A stretch of 53,360 nucleotides of DNA, taken from positions 126,949-180,308 of the forward strand of contig NVWA01000010.1 in assembly GCA_002746535.1 (NCBI GenBank), read 5' to 3'. Below, in pieces: positions 1-8,751 of this stretch (its first letter is position 1; every line of letters begins with the position of its first letter). Source of the DNA: Planctomycetota bacterium (GTDB taxonomy: Bacteria > Planctomycetota > GCA-2746535). The notes below the pieces were generated by a model. It ran no database searches. It worked only from the letters and a program-made list of their open reading frames with translations, and had not been told where the DNA came from. Both the position numbers and the translations under genes were made by a program.

Positions 1-569
1 TTATATTTAGTTCTTAGCCACGCGTGCTTCGAGGCACTGTAGCTTTCTGCTGTGGTTTCCTCTGGTTCATATCGTAGCATTAATACAACTTTGTCTTTTA
101 CGTCTACCCCAGCGTAATCATCGTAATTTTCTTTTGTGATCCCATAGCCAATGAAAATAATTTCTTTGTCTTTTAAATTCACGTTTTCACCAAGAAAAAT
201 AGCCTGACGTTTTATTGTAATCGGTGTTTTTATTTGAGTTGTGGTATTGATAAATTCAAATGTCGAATTATTTAGAAGTTGTAGACTATTTACAATTTCA
301 AATTCTTGTCGGTATTTTTTAGTTTGTGGTAAAGGTTGGATACCCGCCTTCTTGAATTCTTGGATGATATAATCAGCTGCCAGCTCGATGCCTTTTGCGT
401 TGGCGGCACGCCCTTCATATTCTTCTGAAGAAAGCGTTTTCACATGCTTTTCTAATGCTTCTAGCAGCTCACTTTTTTTAGGTTTAATGTCTTTTACTTT
501 TTCATCTGAAGTGGCGATGAAAAAGGAGAAAAGTAAAAATCCTATTAAGAAAAATTTTGTTCTTATCAT
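1..569 (-). CDS. M28-family metallopeptidase with PA domain, N-terminal part (runs off the left edge)
   Basis: Translating the minus strand from the ATG at 569 gives 189 open codons that reach the window edge. Residues 1-20 are a signal peptide (M-I-R-T-K followed by a Phe/Leu-rich core, likely cleaved before T-S-D-E). Next comes the sequence L-S-S-E-E-Y-E-G-R, then a K-G-I-E-L-A-A-D-Y-I stretch and E-F-K-K-A-G-I-Q-P-L, the usual opening of secreted M28 zinc aminopeptidases. Further on, Y-D-D-Y-A-G-V-D-V-K-D-K-V-V-L-M-L-R-Y-E-P is typical of the inserted PA domain. The zinc ligands lie beyond the edge, so activity cannot be judged. The start is 53 bp downstream of the thrS stop, so it may be cotranscribed with thrS. 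The ribosome site is weak: AAAGG is about 11 bases from the ATG. The family call rests on N-terminal and PA motifs only. Confidence 0.8.
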   Translation of the reverse strand, partial: MIRTKFFLIGFLLFSFFIATSDEKVKDIKPKKSELLEALEKHVKTLSSEEYEGRAANAKGIELAADYIIQEFKKAGIQPLPQTKKYRQEFEIVNSLQLLNNSTFEFINTTTQIKTPITIKRQAIFLGENVNLKDKEIIFIGYGITKENYDDYAGVDVKDKVVLMLRYEPEETTAESYSASKHAWLRTKY

Positions 570-622
570 TTTAACTGGAGCCTTTAGTGAATGATTAGGC
601 TATACAATTCAAATTTAAATAC

Positions 623-2410
623 TTAAAAAGAGAATTCGTTCTCTTTTGCAATTTTATTTTTGAATTCCTCTAAACTTATAGTTTGCTGTGAATCATCTTC
701 ACGGCTTCTAAAAGTAACTGTTTGGGCTTCTTCTTCTTTTCCGCCTAAGACTAATAAGTAAGGAATCTTCTTCATTTTATTTTCTCTAATTTTCATATTG
801 ATGGTCTCGCTACGACTATCAACTTCAGAACGTATATCAATATTGATTAGTTCTTCTTGAACTTTATTGGCGTATTCATGAACTTTTTCAGAGATGGGTA
901 AGACTTTAACTTGAACAGGTGCCAACCAAGTCGGGAAATTTCCCGCATAGTGCTCGATTAAAATACCAATAAATCTTTCGAAAGATCCGTATATGGCTCT
1001 GTGAATGACAACAGGTCTAACATCATTACTTGCTTCATCGACATAAGTTAAATCAAAATTGATTGGTAGTTGAAAATCTAATTGAGTTGTCGCACATTGA
1101 TGCCCTCGACCTAATGAGTCGTAAACAATACAATCTATTTTAGGTCCATAAAAGGCCGCGTCATTTGGAGTGATCTCATATTCAAACCCCCCTTGTTTCA
1201 AAACATCTTCTAACGCCTTTTCGGCTTTATCCCATACTTCAATTTCACCCATAAATTTATTTGGATTTCTCGTACTCAAATAAAACTTGAAAGGCATATC
1301 AAAGGCAGAATAGATGCTTTTAATCATTGCTAAAACTTTATTGACTTCTTCCTCAATTTGTGAATTGCGAACAAATAAATGCGCGTCATCTTGGCAAAAT
1401 TGTCTTACTCTTGTTAAGCCAGATAATGCCCCTGACAATTCATTGCGGTGTAAAACACCTTTGTCATGAAAACGAATCGGCAATTCTTTATAACTTCTCT
1501 TCTTATTTTTATACATGAGCATATGCGAAGGGCAGTTCATAGGTTTTAAGCTCATCGTGTTAGGACCTTCAGTACCATCTCTACCTTCGCTGACTTCATC
1601 CATGTCATTGATGATAAACATATCATCTTTGTAGTGTTCCCAGTGGCCTGATTTTTCCCATAGCTTTTTATTAAACATGATGGGTGTTCTGACTTCTTGG
1701 TAGCCACATTTGATGTGAAAAACTTTACTTTTTTCAGAAAGCTTTTCATAAAGAGTTGTGCCGTTGGGTTGCCAAAAAACACAGCCAGGTGCTTCTTCAT
1801 GAAATTCAAATAGTTCTAGCGCTTGCCCAAGTTTTCGGTGATCTCTTTTTTTGGCTTCTTCAAGTTGAAATAAATGTTTTACAAGATTTTCTTTGCTGTC
1901 CCAAGAGGTACCATAAATTCTTTGTAACTGTGGGTTGTTTGTATCGGCTCTAAAATAAGCACCACTTAAATTTAGCAACTTGAAATGTTTGCATTTTTTT
2001 GTGTAGTTCACATGTGGGCCCGAACATAAATCAGTAAAGTCACCTTGTTTATATATTGAATATGATTTTAAATTTAATTTTTCTATCTGATCAATTTTGA
2101 ATGGTTGATTTCTTTCTTTGAAATACTCTAGAGCATCAGCATGACTCATTTCGGATCTTTCAAATTTCAAATTTTCTTTGATGACTTTTTTCATCTCTAA
2201 TTCTATTTTTTCAAAATCGTCCATCGATATTTGATAATCTTCAATTTTTAAATCGTAGTAGAATCCATTTTCTATTGTTGGACCAAAAGCTAATTGGGTG
2301 TTAGGCCACAATCTTAAAATGGCTTGTGCCATGATATGGGCAGTTGAGTGCCGAACTTTTTCTAGTGGTGTGTCTTCAATGCCAGGTTCTAAAAATTCAC
2401 TTTCGCTCAT
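623..2410 (-). CDS. thrS: Threonyl-tRNA synthetase lacking the TGS domain
   Basis: The 595-residue class II synthetase charges tRNA-Thr with threonine in the cytoplasm. The editing domain shows HSTAH (His21, His25) and D-L-C-S-G-P-H (Cys129, His133), which in the family clear Ser-tRNA-Thr. The catalytic core has M-N-C-P (Cys293) and His344 in Q-D-D-A-H; with His470 they match the three zinc ligands of E. coli ThrRS. Motif 2 is around H-R-N-E (Arg322) and motif 3 contains E-R-F-I-G-I-L (Arg479). The anticodon-binding domain starts near A-P-V-Q-V-K-V-L. E. coli ThrRS has 642 residues; here the N-terminal TGS domain of about 60 residues is missing. An in-frame TAA about 45 bases upstream of the ATG, with no start codon between, shows that this is not a mis-called start. 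There is also a longer acidic loop (D-E-V-S-E-G-R-D-G-T) before M-S-L-K-P-M-N-C. The Shine-Dalgarno is poor (AAGAAG). Confidence 0.97.
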   Translation of the reverse strand: MSESEFLEPGIEDTPLEKVRHSTAHIMAQAILRLWPNTQLAFGPTIENGFYYDLKIEDYQISMDDFEKIELEMKKVIKENLKFERSEMSHADALEYFKERNQPFKIDQIEKLNLKSYSIYKQGDFTDLCSGPHVNYTKKCKHFKLLNLSGAYFRADTNNPQLQRIYGTSWDSKENLVKHLFQLEEAKKRDHRKLGQALELFEFHEEAPGCVFWQPNGTTLYEKLSEKSKVFHIKCGYQEVRTPIMFNKKLWEKSGHWEHYKDDMFIINDMDEVSEGRDGTEGPNTMSLKPMNCPSHMLMYKNKKRSYKELPIRFHDKGVLHRNELSGALSGLTRVRQFCQDDAHLFVRNSQIEEEVNKVLAMIKSIYSAFDMPFKFYLSTRNPNKFMGEIEVWDKAEKALEDVLKQGGFEYEITPNDAAFYGPKIDCIVYDSLGRGHQCATTQLDFQLPINFDLTYVDEASNDVRPVVIHRAIYGSFERFIGILIEHYAGNFPTWLAPVQVKVLPISEKVHEYANKVQEELINIDIRSEVDSRSETINMKIRENKMKKIPYLLVLGGKEEEAQTVTFRSREDDSQQTISLEEFKNKIAKENEFSF

Positions 2411-2690
2411 GTTTCTTCTTTTAAAATAATAATTAATAATTTTGCCAAGGTACTTTTATCGAGCAAGAATTATACCTTAATTCAGCAATCTGTTGAGGGA
2501 AATTTACCATTAAAGTAAAGAAAGCTTCCAGCTTTTTATAGTACCGCGAGCTTCGCTCACAATTTTTGCCGGGGATGTGAGCGCCTCGCTCACAAATTTA
2601 AAAATTAATTGCAGATAAAAGTTTCGATATGTTGGTAGGGCATATTTAAAATATTAAGGTGATTAAAAAATTCGCTATACCACCACCGGC
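2411..2690. other. Intergenic region between the RraA-like gene and thrS, with palindromic repeats
   Basis: This 280-bp gap holds no gene. It contains a perfect 8-bp stem with a 3-base loop at 2576-2594 and a related imperfect GCGAGC/GCTCAC palindrome near 2545-2560. Near 2623-2640 is a copy of the dispersed string CGATATGTTGGTAGGG, seen again near 12075 and, diverged, near 11764. The thrS promoter should lie in the thrS-proximal part, but I cannot pick a convincing one. There is no T-box-like leader. Confidence 0.6.
2576..2594. repeat. Short extragenic hairpin (TGTGAGCG-cct-CGCTCACA)
   Basis: A perfect 8-bp inverted repeat with a 3-base loop. Neither side has a T-tract, so it is not a canonical Rho-independent terminator. 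It could still protect the 3' end of the RraA-like transcript. Confidence 0.6.
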
Positions 2691-3446
2691 TCACCACTCA
2701 CCACCGTGATTGAATTTTTCTTGAGCTTTAGAATTAAACTCTTTTCCAGCAGCCCTTATTTGTTCAATAAAACGGATGTAATCGGTGCAATTATTCGATC
2801 TGGCCGTTTGAATAACAGTTTCGCATTCATATTGATCCATGAGCATAGATGCTTCCAATATTTGAGATTCATCTTCTTCGGGTATCACGATAAACCCATG
2901 TTTATCCGCATGAATTAGTTGACCTGTTTTTACTTCACATCCAAATACTTCAACAGGCTCGCCCCAGTTCATTGGGTAAGCACAAGCATGACCAATACAC
3001 AATCTTTGCGCCAGGGCTTTGAACCCAGCATTTTTCATTTCATCAACATCGCGAATGGCACCATCTATGATAGCTCCGACACATCCCATCTGACGGTGAA
3101 CATTTGCATTGACTTCACCCCAAAAAGATCCGTAGGTTTTAGGCTTGTCTAGGTCCTGAACAACCATGATTTTTGGCCCCTCTATTTTGGAAACATATTC
3201 ATAATAATCTCCCATAGCCGAACGATTATTATCAAGGTATTCTCGATCGCTAGGTTTGATTTGAACAGTGACCGCTCGTCCAATCATAGGCCCTTTTTCC
3301 GGCATAAAATCATGCGTTTCTTCTAAATTAAAACATTCTTTGGCGGCATCTCTTTTTGTGATTTGCTCCCAACCATTATATATAGTTGGTGTATTGACCC
3401 GCTTCAATTGAAGCATTTCGCTGTGACTAAGGTGTTTGTTTGTCAT
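2691..3446 (-). CDS. RraA/HMG-aldolase family protein
   Basis: The family includes class II 4-hydroxy-4-methyl-2-oxoglutarate/oxaloacetate aldolases and RNase E inhibitor-like proteins. The core G-E-V-N-A-N-V-H...G-A-I-I-D-G-A-I-R-D-V-D-E (R132 and D133 from this start) is the substrate- and metal-binding signature, and H-A-D-K-H-G-F-I-V-I-P is the usual C-terminal motif. The N-terminal extension (L-K-R-V-N-T-P-T-I-Y-N-G-W) is also typical. The longest frame starts at an ATG at 3458, but GGAGAA at 3452-3457 is placed for the ATG at 3446, giving 251 residues (M-T-N-K-H-L-S). The lyase role is more likely than RNase E control because the metal-binding acidic residues are kept, but the substrate is unknown. 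It faces the DUF1800 gene divergently. A palindrome immediately upstream may control it. Confidence 0.88.
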   Translation of the reverse strand: MTNKHLSHSEMLQLKRVNTPTIYNGWEQITKRDAAKECFNLEETHDFMPEKGPMIGRAVTVQIKPSDREYLDNNRSAMGDYYEYVSKIEGPKIMVVQDLDKPKTYGSFWGEVNANVHRQMGCVGAIIDGAIRDVDEMKNAGFKALAQRLCIGHACAYPMNWGEPVEVFGCEVKTGQLIHADKHGFIVIPEEDESQILEASMLMDQYECETVIQTARSNNCTDYIRFIEQIRAAGKEFNSKAQEKFNHGGEW

Positions 3447-3451
3447 TGTTT

Positions 3452-3457
3452 TCTCCA
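3452..3457 (-). promoter_or_regulatory. Shine-Dalgarno of the RraA-like gene
   Basis: GGAGAA on the minus strand sits 5 bases before the ATG at 3446 and overlaps the alternative upstream ATG at 3458. It therefore favours the shorter start. Confidence 0.7.
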
Positions 3458-3476
3458 TATGTACTAATAATATATA

Positions 3477-3494
3477 ATATACTTATAAGTATAT
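3477..3494. promoter_or_regulatory. 18-bp perfect palindrome, candidate operator
   Basis: ATATACTTA/TAAGTATAT is perfectly symmetric and lies about 30 bases upstream of the RraA-like start, with imperfect AT symmetry continuing outward. Perfect dyads of this size in a promoter position are typical of dimeric repressor sites. The cognate regulator is not evident in the window. Confidence 0.4.
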
Positions 3495-3704
3495 ATTATA
3501 TATAGACAAGGAGATATGCTAAAAATCACCATAGTTCTCAATTCTAATCTGACAAATATTCATAGTGCAATTGTCAAAAATATGAAGGCTAGGTATCGAT
3601 TTAAATTCCCACGGAAACTGCTATTATATACGCCTCAATATCACCCTTAAAGTTTGAAGCTTCTTTTCAAATTACGATTACGTCCTGCCTTTTAGGAGCC
3701 ATCA

Positions 3705-6700
3705 ATGATCCGGTTATTTTTATTAAGTTTATTTTTTATTATTCATTTTAATGTTTCTTTATTTTGTGATAGCTCAGATCCGGTTTTCTTTTATTCCCAA
3801 AAAGTAACTATCGAATATGGCGAGACGTCCGTGATTCCATTTTATGTAAAAACAAAAGTGAAAGAGAATAAAAACTTTTCTGTCAGCATTAATAAAGATT
3901 TTTTGAAAGTGTTGTACACGCCAGCAATACTTAAAAGTTATCAGACAGGTTACATTCGAGTCAAGGCTTTAAAAATTGGTAAAGTGAATTTAAAAATTGG
4001 ATCTTCATCAATTATTGTAAATATTGCAAAATCTAAAAATGTATTTTCTTTTTTTGATGGGGTTCCTCAAATTATAACTCCTATTCAAAATGCAGTGGTA
4101 AATGGGAAAATAGCTATTGGTGTAAAAGTGCTAAACAATAAATTAGACTTTGATAAACTATCAAAATTATTAAGTCTAACGGTCAATGATAAAAGTATTA
4201 AGCCAGAAAAAATTTCTCCTTTAGAAGAAGGACCGACGAGAATTGTATTCTATACATTTGATATGGATACATTACCCGCCGGCGAGGTAAATATTTCTGC
4301 CAAGGTAAATGATGACTTATCGAATACCATTACTATCCATAGATCTACCTTAAAGAGTAAACAAAATAAAAGCTATGAATGTGAAAATCAGATTGCTTTA
4401 GACCAGCGCTTGGAAAAATGGGGTAAGCTAGAACCAAAACTCGGCTCCAACCCAGATGCAAGTGGTGGAAAATTTATCGTAAATTATGCAACGGATCCTG
4501 TCTCTGTCCACGGCATTGACATCTCAGAAAATGGTTTTTATCAGTTTATTGTTAGAGCTAGAGGTGATCGTGCCGGAGGTGCTTACCCAACCGTCGGTAT
4601 CTATATTGATGGTGAGACCGAACCCTCTGATATGGGCCGAACAATTGCTTCCTCTTTCCACAGAGTAATTCTTGGCAATCCAATTTATTTAAAAAAAGGG
4701 AGCCATCAAATAGCATTGAGATTTATGAATGATTTTTGGGTAAAAGAAGGCATTGACCGAAATCTATATCTCGATAATTTTGAAATAATAAAAGTAAATG
4801 ACAAAGGTATGAATAAGTCCCTTCATTTAAAAATTGCCTTTCAGAATAATTTCCATAATAACGTCATTCGTAGTGATATGCGAATTCCATCCCGCGCTAA
4901 TTGGGATAAAAAACACCACAAAATACCACCCATCGTTTCTTTGGAAGTCAATGGTGTAGTTGTTTCTGCGATGCAAGCATCCGAATCAGTTTTTCATCTT
5001 GAGCGAGATCAATTGAAAATGGGGAAAAACAGCATCAAGTTATATGCAAGTTTTGAAAATGCTAATGGAATCGTTAGCTCAACAACTCAAGATGTTTTCT
5101 GTTTTGATGTAGAACCTAAAAATAAAACAGAAAAGTTATTCTATGAGTTTCGAGTGCATGATAAAGGTTGGAAAAACACTTTGCTGAAACATTTAATTAA
5201 TAAAGATCGTTACAGCGAAGAAATTAAATTTACTGAAAATGCCGAGTTTGAATTAGAGCTTCCTGAAGATATTGAAGGCGAGTTTGAAGTGATGATAAAT
5301 AGTCGAGGAGGCAATCATAAGGAAGCCTTTACAGGATTGTTAAGCGTAAAAGGAAACCTCACTCTTAAAAAACCTGCCGCTGAAAAATTACTGACTGGTT
5401 GGTGGCGACATCTCCCACTTGGTAAAGGTGATCTAAAAAAAGGAAAAAAATCTGTAAAAATAAAACTGTCAAATGAAAAAAATAAAGCCAGCTTAAAGCC
5501 ATTGTTCATAAAAGGAGTCATTCTAAAACGTTTAAGAAAATCTCCTGATAGAAGTCCTCCCAGTGTAACTATTATATACCCACCCAAAGGAATGATCTTG
5601 TCCGGCAATAATATTGTAGTTGTGAGAGTATCCGAGGATAGAAAATTTACTGAAGCGAATCTGTTTATCAATGGCAAGAATTATCACCAGAGAAAATTTC
5701 AGCAGAATGGCTTTGGATTAATTTCTTTTGTACTGCCCCAGAATGCGTTACCAAAAGGTAAATGTGATTTGATGATTCGTGTTAATGACAGTGCCGGCAA
5801 TATAGGTGAAAGTCGTCGAGTTGTATACGAGAATAAAGATAAATCAGAAGCGATGAACTTGTATGAGCGAGCGGTACACCTGTCAAAACGATTAGGTTAT
5901 GGTGCCGGCCTTCAAGATGTTTCTGATATTATAGTGAAAGGTGAGGATGCCTGGCTTGAAGAGCAATTATCGTTAAATGAAAATGATGAAGGTGTTCTGA
6001 CTTCGTTGCAACTTTCAGACGCCTATTACAATAATCGTTTTGATTATAATGTACCTGCTTTGAAATCGATTGTTCATTTAACTAAAACCCAAGGTCCTTT
6101 GCGAGCACGTTTTGTTATGTGGGCTGAGAATCATTTTTCTACTTGGATAAATAAAGTACAGCCACAAATTAAAATTAGAGAACACCAAGCCTTTCTGAAA
6201 CAAGGCATAGGTAGTTTTAAAAACCTATTATTGACTTCGGCTTTTAGTCCTGCCATGATTAATTACTTAGATCAGCAAACAAGTTATGCTGGTAGATTAA
6301 ATGAAAATTATGCCCGAGAATTATTAGAGCTTCACACATTAAGTGTCAACGGTGGCTATCTTCAAGAGGATGTGACAAAGTTGGCAGGTTTATTAAACGG
6401 ATGGTTATCTGCTACTGAGGCAGGGCTTTCTGGTGGCAGTATTCGAAATGAATCTTTTTTTTATTTTGTACCGTCCTTGAATGATGGCGAAGAGCGATCA
6501 ATTTTAGGTCTTAATTTTAAAGTAACTTCTGTGGATCAAAAATTTGATCATATTCTAATGATGCTCGAAATGCTGGCAGCACATCCAGCCACAGCAAAGT
6601 TTATTGTCAAAAAATTCGTGGCTCACTATACGGGTGAATCCGCTGCAAAAAATAATAAACTTAGGTCTCACCTAGAAAATAGTTTTTTAGAATCAGGCGG

Positions 6701-7202
6701 CGATATGAAATTGTTATTGCGTGAAATAATTAAGAGTAAATCCTTTTGGGAAAAAACAGAAAAAGTATATACCCCCTTAGATTATTCAGTGGCCTTAGGT
6801 CGAAATCGAGAGGCCCCAAATTTTTGGGCCATTCATAGTTGTGCCAGAAAAAGTGGTGTGGGATTATATGACAGAGCAACACCTGATGGATATCCAGAAG
6901 GCAACAAACATTACGCGGACTCTAATTCTCTATTGCAACGTTGGCGGTTTTGTGAACAAATCAAATGGAATTTGAATGTTCATATACCCAATAGTCTTCA
7001 TCAAAAAAATGAATTAGAAGAATCTGTATGGAGCAATAGAGTTGTTCAGACGGCTTCTATGAATATGTTGGGTCGATCACTGAAAGGCCCTTCTTTAAAA
7101 GCTTCTAGAAATTTTCTGATTAAAACAAATGGACAACCCTGGGAAAAGATTTTAAAGTTAGTTACCTTTATCGGTAAATTACCCGAGGCAAATCTCAGAT
7201 GA
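3705..7202 (+). CDS. Secreted DUF1800 protein with carbohydrate-binding-like and Ig-like modules
   Basis: 1165 residues. Residues 1-20 are a Sec-type signal peptide. The N-terminal 200 residues look like beta-sandwich modules. Around 225-365 is a CBM-like module (F-Y-Q-F-I-V-R-A-R-G-D then V-G-I-Y-I-D-G-E) ending L-Y-L-D-N-F-E-I, resembling calcium-dependent polysaccharide-binding modules. A second degenerate beta module spans about 460-620. An Ig-like module (P-P-S-V-T-I-I-Y-P-P-K-G-M then D-S-A-G-N-I-G) spans about 620-715. DUF1800 fills the rest, with R-F-V-M-W-A-E-N-H-F, L-N-E-N-Y-A-R-E-L-L-E-L-H-T and H-P-A-T-A-K-F-I. DUF1800 genes are usually next to DUF1501 genes, as here (45-bp gap). 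The DUF1800 function is not established. A role in handling extracellular polysaccharide is my inference from the N-terminal modules. AGGAG sits 6 bases before the ATG. Confidence 0.9.
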   Translation: MIRLFLLSLFFIIHFNVSLFCDSSDPVFFYSQKVTIEYGETSVIPFYVKTKVKENKNFSVSINKDFLKVLYTPAILKSYQTGYIRVKALKIGKVNLKIGSSSIIVNIAKSKNVFSFFDGVPQIITPIQNAVVNGKIAIGVKVLNNKLDFDKLSKLLSLTVNDKSIKPEKISPLEEGPTRIVFYTFDMDTLPAGEVNISAKVNDDLSNTITIHRSTLKSKQNKSYECENQIALDQRLEKWGKLEPKLGSNPDASGGKFIVNYATDPVSVHGIDISENGFYQFIVRARGDRAGGAYPTVGIYIDGETEPSDMGRTIASSFHRVILGNPIYLKKGSHQIALRFMNDFWVKEGIDRNLYLDNFEIIKVNDKGMNKSLHLKIAFQNNFHNNVIRSDMRIPSRANWDKKHHKIPPIVSLEVNGVVVSAMQASESVFHLERDQLKMGKNSIKLYASFENANGIVSSTTQDVFCFDVEPKNKTEKLFYEFRVHDKGWKNTLLKHLINKDRYSEEIKFTENAEFELELPEDIEGEFEVMINSRGGNHKEAFTGLLSVKGNLTLKKPAAEKLLTGWWRHLPLGKGDLKKGKKSVKIKLSNEKNKASLKPLFIKGVILKRLRKSPDRSPPSVTIIYPPKGMILSGNNIVVVRVSEDRKFTEANLFINGKNYHQRKFQQNGFGLISFVLPQNALPKGKCDLMIRVNDSAGNIGESRRVVYENKDKSEAMNLYERAVHLSKRLGYGAGLQDVSDIIVKGEDAWLEEQLSLNENDEGVLTSLQLSDAYYNNRFDYNVPALKSIVHLTKTQGPLRARFVMWAENHFSTWINKVQPQIKIREHQAFLKQGIGSFKNLLLTSAFSPAMINYLDQQTSYAGRLNENYARELLELHTLSVNGGYLQEDVTKLAGLLNGWLSATEAGLSGGSIRNESFFYFVPSLNDGEERSILGLNFKVTSVDQKFDHILMMLEMLAAHPATAKFIVKKFVAHYTGESAAKNNKLRSHLENSFLESGGDMKLLLREIIKSKSFWEKTEKVYTPLDYSVALGRNREAPNFWAIHSCARKSGVGLYDRATPDGYPEGNKHYADSNSLLQRWRFCEQIKWNLNVHIPNSLHQKNELEESVWSNRVVQTASMNMLGRSLKGPSLKASRNFLIKTNGQPWEKILKLVTFIGKLPEANLR

Positions 7203-7247
7203 AGTTAATAATTATTAAATCCGTATACTTAATATCAGGAGAAAAAA

Positions 7248-8462
7248 ATGTCATTAAATAGAAGAGAGTTTATCCAATTGTCTGGTGGCTGTGCGGCGCT
7301 ATCTCTTTTGCCACAAGTAGCTTTTTCAAAAGCTAAAACATCCAGCAAAACATTTGTGGCCATTTTTCTAAGAGGTGGCATGGATGGTTTAAGTTTATTC
7401 GTGCCCTATCAAGAGAAAAAATATTATGACTATCGTAAACAAACGGCCATCCAAAAACCTGGAACAACAAATGGATGTTTAAAATTAGATGGCAACTTTG
7501 GATTAAACCCTCGCGCAAAAGCTCTTGAAAATATATTAAAAAATAACGCGATGTCCGTGCTTCAAGCCGTAGGTTATGATCAGAATTCAAGATCACATTT
7601 TAAAGAGCAGGATATTTGGGAGACAGGTACCTTAAAAGATTATATTCGATCAGATGGTTGGATGAATCGATACCTTTCTACCACCAAAGGTGATGGTGTC
7701 GTCAGAGGTTTGTCCATGAGTGATAACCTACCAAGAATATTAAGAGGAGAATCCCAAACTATTTCAATCAGAAGTTTGAAAGATCTGATGATTGGTAAAG
7801 ACGATAGTGTCGCGAGTGCTTCCTTAAGAGGGGCCTATGGCACTGAAGATAAATCATTGGTTACCAAGGCTGGTGAAAATATGCTAAAAGGAATGAAGGA
7901 TCTAGGTGAATTGTTAAAAGGCCAAGCCGAAACTAAAATAAAATACCCTCAAGGGGCCCTAGGAACTCGACTTAAAGATGTAGCCAAAATGATAAAAGCT
8001 AAAATTGGTTTAGAAATGGTGGAGATAGATGTGCCCGGATGGGATACCCACAGAGGTCAAGGAAGTATCAACGGTGCTTTCGGAAATAATGTAGAAGGTT
8101 TGTCAGAATCATTGTGGGCCTTTTATCAAGATTTAGAAAAGCAAATGGATGATGTCAGTGTGTTGGTGTTTAGTGAGTTCGGTAGAACTGCAAAAGAAAA
8201 TGGCACCGGTGGCACCGATCATGGATGGGGAAATTGTATGTTGACTATGGGTAGCACAATTCCTAAGAAGAAAAAGTCGGATGGTTATTTCTTTGGCGAA
8301 TGGCCTGGATTAAATGAGGATCAATTAAATCAAAAAAGAGATTTGAAAAACAAAATCGATTTTCGAGATGTTTTCGGTGAAATCCTCACCAAACATTTAA
8401 ATTATAAAACACCAGAATTATTATTCAAAGATCACAAATTCAAACCCCTTAATTTTTTGTGA
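7248..8462 (+). CDS. DUF1501 family protein, twin-arginine signal
   Basis: 404 residues. The N-terminus S-L-N-R-R-E-F-I-Q-L-S-G-G, followed by a hydrophobic run to A-F-S-K-A, is a twin-arginine signal, implying export of a folded, possibly cofactor-bearing protein. F-L-R-G-G-M-D-G-L-S-L-F-V-P-Y, V-P-G-W-D-T-H and F-S-E-F-G-R-T-A...G-T-D-H-G-W-G are hallmark DUF1501 motifs of the alkaline-phosphatase/sulfatase-like fold; the Asp/His residues are candidate metal ligands. It forms an operon with the DUF1800 gene upstream, and AGGAG at 7237-7241 is 6 bases from the ATG. The biochemical activity of the family is undetermined. A MITE-like element begins 43 bases after the stop. Confidence 0.92.
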   Translation: MSLNRREFIQLSGGCAALSLLPQVAFSKAKTSSKTFVAIFLRGGMDGLSLFVPYQEKKYYDYRKQTAIQKPGTTNGCLKLDGNFGLNPRAKALENILKNNAMSVLQAVGYDQNSRSHFKEQDIWETGTLKDYIRSDGWMNRYLSTTKGDGVVRGLSMSDNLPRILRGESQTISIRSLKDLMIGKDDSVASASLRGAYGTEDKSLVTKAGENMLKGMKDLGELLKGQAETKIKYPQGALGTRLKDVAKMIKAKIGLEMVEIDVPGWDTHRGQGSINGAFGNNVEGLSESLWAFYQDLEKQMDDVSVLVFSEFGRTAKENGTGGTDHGWGNCMLTMGSTIPKKKKSDGYFFGEWPGLNEDQLNQKRDLKNKIDFRDVFGEILTKHLNYKTPELLFKDHKFKPLNFL

Positions 8463-8751
8463 TCTACCGAGAAAGTCCGTGGTTCGCTCATAAATTCGAA
8501 AACTAAATGGGCGTTAGCCGTAGGTTGGGCTGAGTAATGCGAAGCCCAACATTTTACAATAGTCAGTCCATTGATAAGTTAACAAAGCTATTGCATAAGA
8601 ATATAAATTTCGTGATTTAAAATTAGACGAATGATTTTGGATTGTTGTAACATATACATAAAAATGTTGGGCTTCGCATTACTCAGCCCAACCTACGGCT
8701 GATGCCCATTTCAAAGGGGAATAATCCAACAAAAACGTTCATCAGTTTATT
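8463..8751. other. Intergenic region between the convergent DUF1501 and AraC genes
   Basis: Almost entirely occupied by the MITE-like element. No gene is seen. The inverted repeats may act as a bidirectional transcription stop, since both flanking genes end here. Confidence 0.6.
8505..8711. mobile_element. MITE-like element with ~48-bp terminal inverted repeats
   Basis: The left arm (8505-8556) and right arm (about 8659-8711) are near-perfect reverse complements. They differ only in the stretch after the first few bases (GCGTTAGCC against GCATCAGCC) and at the inner ends. Each arm carries its own hairpin, GTTGGGCT-(11 bases)-AGCCCAAC. The internal 100 bp is non-coding and includes TTGATAAGTTAACAAAG, similar to strings near 12168 and 13990. 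I see no clear target-site duplication. The arm sequence resembles TAGGTTGGG...CCCAACA extragenic palindromes common in many bacteria, which are often tied to REP-associated tyrosine transposases; no transposase is in the window. Confidence 0.75.

Larger units (their letters stand above)
3447..3704. other. Divergent intergenic region, RraA-like / DUF1800
   Basis: About 250 bp with no gene. It holds the AT-only palindrome at 3477-3494 near the RraA-like start. A possible plus-strand promoter is TTGTCA at 3571-3576, 17 bases from a poor -10 (TATCGA). AGGAG at 3694-3698 is the DUF1800 ribosome site. Confidence 0.5.

Noticed and set aside
388..594. Plus-strand 68-codon frame at the left end
   Set aside because: It is antisense to the M28 peptidase signal peptide and N-terminal domain, which has clear family motifs.
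3705..3780. Lipoprotein signal in the DUF1800 protein (S-L-F-C)
   Set aside because: Phe precedes the Cys, which does not fit the lipobox; an ordinary Sec signal is more likely.
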